Source: Porogramme epimiltina
Taxonomy: Eukaryota; Basidiomycota; Agaricomycetes; Polyporales; Polyporaceae
Assembly (NCBI GenBank): GCA_900155495.1
Contig: FTLJ01000887.1
Coordinates: 1-19,792 of the forward strand
Reading direction: 5' to 3'
Length of the DNA: 19,792 bases
Shown: in pieces, positions 16,856 to 19,792 of the stretch
How the letters are laid out: each line of letters starts with the position of its first letter
Position numbering within the stretch: position 1 is the first letter of the stretch
The notes under the pieces: generated by a model
Told to the model about the DNA's origin: nothing
Databases searched by the model: none
Seen by the model: only the letters and a program-made list of their open reading frames with translations
Program-made: the position numbers and the translations under genes

Positions 16856-19246
16856 ATGGTCAAACGGCCTCTTCCCGCAGAGCTTGGGCTTCTGGTCATT
16901 GATCACATCGGTGTGGACGCAGATGACGACTACCGTAGCATATCGAAGGCGGATTATCTCAGAACGCTCTGCATCTGTGCTCTGGTATGCAAGGACTGGA
17001 TCCATCGCAGCCGACTCCATCTCTTTCGATCGATTTACATCCAAGACAAGGCAGGATTAAACATTCTCCAAACCACCTTCCGCAAAAATCCATCCTTTCG
17101 GTATCTCGTTCACGCCATCCATGTTACCACTGCCTACAGCGACGGTAGGCCCAAGAAACAACCGCTGTTTCATCTTGCCCTCTTATTACTCAGAACGATG
17201 CCCTCATGTACAATCAAACTCAGTGTATTCGGCAACATCCCTCTCGACAACGTCACTCGGCGGTGCCTGTCCCTGGGCTATCCGCACATCGTACACCTTC
17301 ACCTCGACTGTATCGATGTGCGCATAAACCGTGTACATCATCTCGTCAATGGCTTCCCCTCTCTCAGAACTTTGTCCTCTGCCGGGGACAAGTATGATAT
17401 TGCTTCCAGCTGCCACCGACCTCGCCTCACAGTGCGTGTACATGTTATCAGGGCGCATGCTGTACGGGGCTGACTCGCAATCTAGGAGAGGGATGTTTTC
17501 CGACGTGGCGAAGGGAAAGAAAGTATAAAATACAGCAGTCAGCCATATATTGCGCATAGCCTCCGTCACAGCTTGGGGTGCATTCGATTACCGCTAGACC
17601 GTTTGATCGACAATAGTGAGTCTGGAGACCTACCGGTATTTGACATGCTGGATACTCATAATACTCTCTGTAGATGGCCTTATTCTTGATCTTTCAAACT
17701 TTCCCTTGCTCCATTCTCTGTCTCTTATCCTTCCACACAGTCCTATTTCTGGCTCTCTGGCAGCTGTGGTCAAACTCCTCACACACAGAAAGCCATGGCC
17801 ACCTCTGCACAACATCACTCTTGTATTCGACGCTGCGTTTAGTTTTCAAAGTAGTCAAAGGGACACACAACAGAGGACAGAGATGTCTGGAGAAGAGTGT
17901 TGCGCTCTCTACCACAAAATCGATAGCATCCTCGGTGATCAACAACGTGATGAAGGAATCCTCACCTCCCTCATCCTCAAAGGCTCGCATCGTCAACAAG
18001 AACAAGTCGTAGATCAACTGAATAACCTCTTCCGAGCTGAGTTCCCTGAGCTCCATCGCACGGGACGTTTGAAGACAGAGTTCAGCGTGTTGGGTAAGTA
18101 AGTTCTAGCTCGACTATGTGCACATCCATAGTCCGGTGCTGAACCCCTTGACACACAGGAGATACAGACAATAAAAACTATATCTCTGACATTACTGTGT
18201 CACCCAGCGGGAAATTCGTTGCTGGGTCCTTGCAATCTTCGCGTGGGCTAGTCACCGTGTGGGACTCGCGGACAAGAAACATATTGGCCAAGATCGAGGC
18301 TGCGCACCCACTGCTGTTTATTCCGTCACCGGGCGGGGATGAGAACTACATCGTAATGATCAGGGAGCAACAATTTGTAGTATGGGACCATTCCCGTGGA
18401 GTCTGTGTGGCTCTCCTCGCAGAACGCTATGGATATGCAAAGTCACACTGGGATACAAATGTCAGCAATAATATCCTCTTCGCATGGTCGGGTAACGGGA
18501 CCTTACTTGTCTGGGAGATGCAGAGTTTCGCTCTCGTTCATGCCTACCACCATGTCCCTCTGTCAGAAGGACGGTCCTTCAAAATCCACCAAGACGTCGT
18601 ACGTAAATCCCTCGATGAAAAGTGGCTCTTGACACACAACGGTTCCCAGTGGGCCTACGAAGTTTCCGTGTGGGACACGGCAACGTGGACCTTGCACGCA
18701 GTTCTTCCATGCCATGAGGATGACCACATCCACTACCGAGTTGCCGTGGCATTTACGGAAGGCGAGACATCGATTGTGGCTGCTTGTCACTGTGGTGTCA
18801 TTCAAAAATGGGATTTTCGAACTGGAAGACTCCTTCACAACACTTATCTCGTCGACCTCGCTGGAAGCCCTCTCCGCGAACTCCGAGAAGATATTACTCA
18901 GCTGTCTCCAAACGGTCATCGGATATGTTGGGCAAGGGAAATCCCGGGAAATCAAATTGTGAACATGTCTGACGCGGACACAGGAACATTGCTGTGGTCG
19001 GTTGGCAGTCTATCCCCGTATCTGGGGAGCATCTCGAAGATCCTCTTCTCACAAGCCGGTCAATACGTGGGGGTGGAGTACTCGGACTATGTGTTTCGGG
19101 TATGCAGGGTGGCGAGTGGTGAATGGGTCGCGGCGGAAAGTACGCGTTACGCGTCTCGCTGCTGCAAGTTTTCACGGGACGGAAAGGTGTTAGTGGTGGG
19201 CGACATCCACAAACCACTAGACGTTTTTCGCGTGATAGAGTTGTAA
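16856..19246 (+). CDS. F-box protein with C-terminal WD40-like beta-propeller (737 aa, four exons)
   Basis: The exons are 16856-17431, 17486-17615, 17674-18093 and 18159-19246. The introns are 54, 58 and 65 nt with GTGCGT/CTAG, GTGAGT/TGTAG and GTAAGT/ACACAG borders and branch-like CTGAC or CTGAAC in two. Phases 0, 1 and 1 all match, giving one frame to the TAA. Residues 4-55 are an F-box (PLPAELGLLVIDHI, then LRTLCICALVCKDWIHRSR). The middle (about 60-370) is the variable leucine-rich region usual for basidiomycete F-box proteins (LDLSNFPLLHSLSLILP). Residues from about 385 form a WD40-like propeller with VTVWDSRT, FVVWDHSRG, LLVWEMQ, VSVWDTATW, VIQKWDFRTG and TLLWSVG. In the known pathway the F-box binds Skp1 within an SCF E3 ubiquitin ligase and the propeller captures the substrate, often a phosphorylated one; the target is unknown here. 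Such genes are expanded in agaricomycetes. The start is the ATG directly before the F-box. A partial copy with no F-box lies at the other end of the window. Confidence 0.85.
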
Positions 19247-19745
19247 TCACTGATATGTACAAGTACAGCGACGGCTCAGGCTACTTGATATATGTATATC
19301 GTGAGGAATCTCTTTTCTTTTATGCTCCTTTGTTCACATCCGTAGATGTCGGGTGAACCATACATAAGAGGCTGAGGGTCATGCCCGTCAATAGGTAATG
19401 ATTTGCCTTAGGCCGGCCGGCGCTGGATGAGCTGAATAGTGTAATAAAAGCTAACACGATGAATACAAGACTTACAGCTGAAGTGTAGACAAAGCGTTCA
19501 CACGATGGAGTAAGCTTCGGCGACAATGCCAACGGAACATTTGACAACACAATCAAGCCCACACCTGCAGACCAGAAGAAATATACGTGGGGCCATGGCA
19601 TACAAGATCGTCGTGGCTCGACACTTGTCCCACGTTCTGTTCAAGCCACTTGCTTTAGTCCCATGAAGCCCTTATCATCGTGTGCGTTAGTGTTGAACTA
19701 CATTCGTAGCAGCCTCGCGTCTTGTGAGATCTAGTGGGTGCAGCC
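17540..19745 (+). repeat. Right copy of the outer direct repeat (pairs with about 165-2440)
   Basis: It covers exon 2 to the end of the F-box/WD40 gene and about 500 bp of 3' flank. Similarity to the left copy ends near 19742 (shared gtgggtgca-type sequence), after which the two diverge. The shared segment is interrupted only by small indels. Confidence 0.85.
19320..19601 (-). pseudogene. Minus-strand membrane-protein-like frame in the 3' flank (right copy), probably a remnant
   Basis: A 93-codon frame reads MPWPHVYFFWSAGVGLIVLS and then SLVFIVLAFITLFSSSSAG, two hydrophobic stretches. A GTAAGT at about 19474 (minus strand) and a TTCAG about 44 nt further on could be an intron inside the second stretch, so the apparent second membrane segment may be partly intronic. 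The left copy retains similar readings with breaks. There is no recognised family, and the frame is convergent with the F-box/WD40 gene. Confidence 0.3.
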
Positions 19746-19792
19746 TAGCTAGGGCATAGCACGGGTCGGGTACGGGTAGATTTAGGTCTACC
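19746..19792. other. Window edge: GGGT-rich motif run beyond the repeat boundary
   Basis: Just after the outer repeat ends, the sequence contains acgggtcgggtacgggta (19761-19778) followed by an imperfect inverted pair ggtaga/tctacc (19775-19792). Short cgggta arrays of this kind are often seen at repetitive element ends, but the window stops here. Confidence 0.25.

Noticed and set aside
1..19792. tRNA, rRNA or small structured RNA genes
   Set aside because: No cloverleaf-like box A/box B pairs or rRNA-like conserved stretches were seen by eye; a covariance-model scan was not possible.

Overview
The window looks like nuclear DNA from an agaricomycete (mushroom-forming basidiomycete), probably a wood decayer. 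Genes are split by 42-83 nt introns with GTRNGT-type donors and CTNAY-like branch points. The gene content also fits: F-box adaptors, a cysteine-rich secreted protein and a GDSL acetylesterase relic. No bacterial, RNA-gene or CRISPR features were seen. The species cannot be named from the sequence alone.

The layout is a set of direct repeats nested around a short unique core. The outer pair (about 165-2440 and 17540-19745) carries an F-box/beta-propeller gene. The right copy (16856-19246) is an intact four-exon gene of 737 codons. The left copy has lost its F-box exon and part of exon 2, and its sequence switches at about 165 to an unrelated GC-rich segment. Its propeller exons remain open. 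The inner repeat (about 3850-6920 and 10905-13770) is a decayed multi-exon gene of unknown function with a recognisable acidic C-terminus. A third fragment (about 14900-16010) is split by a 772-bp inverted-repeat transposon (15119-15890). The left inner copy ends abruptly where a dead GDSL/CE16-type acetylesterase begins (about 6930-8100).

Between the inner repeats are the two genes that look alive besides the F-box gene. One is a 144-residue secreted protein with ten cysteines (minus strand, 8469-8983). The other is a 140-residue three-exon gene with one possible membrane segment and an acidic tail (minus strand, 10135-10654). A partial minus-strand gene of unknown type lies at 2949-3298.

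The genes do not form a pathway. The picture is an accessory, duplication-rich region where repeats, a transposon and gene fragments accumulate around lineage-specific genes. The best leads are the uneven divergence between the two propellers, the uncharacterised repeated gene, and the transposon with symmetric CACGTG sites. All alignments and counts were made by eye.
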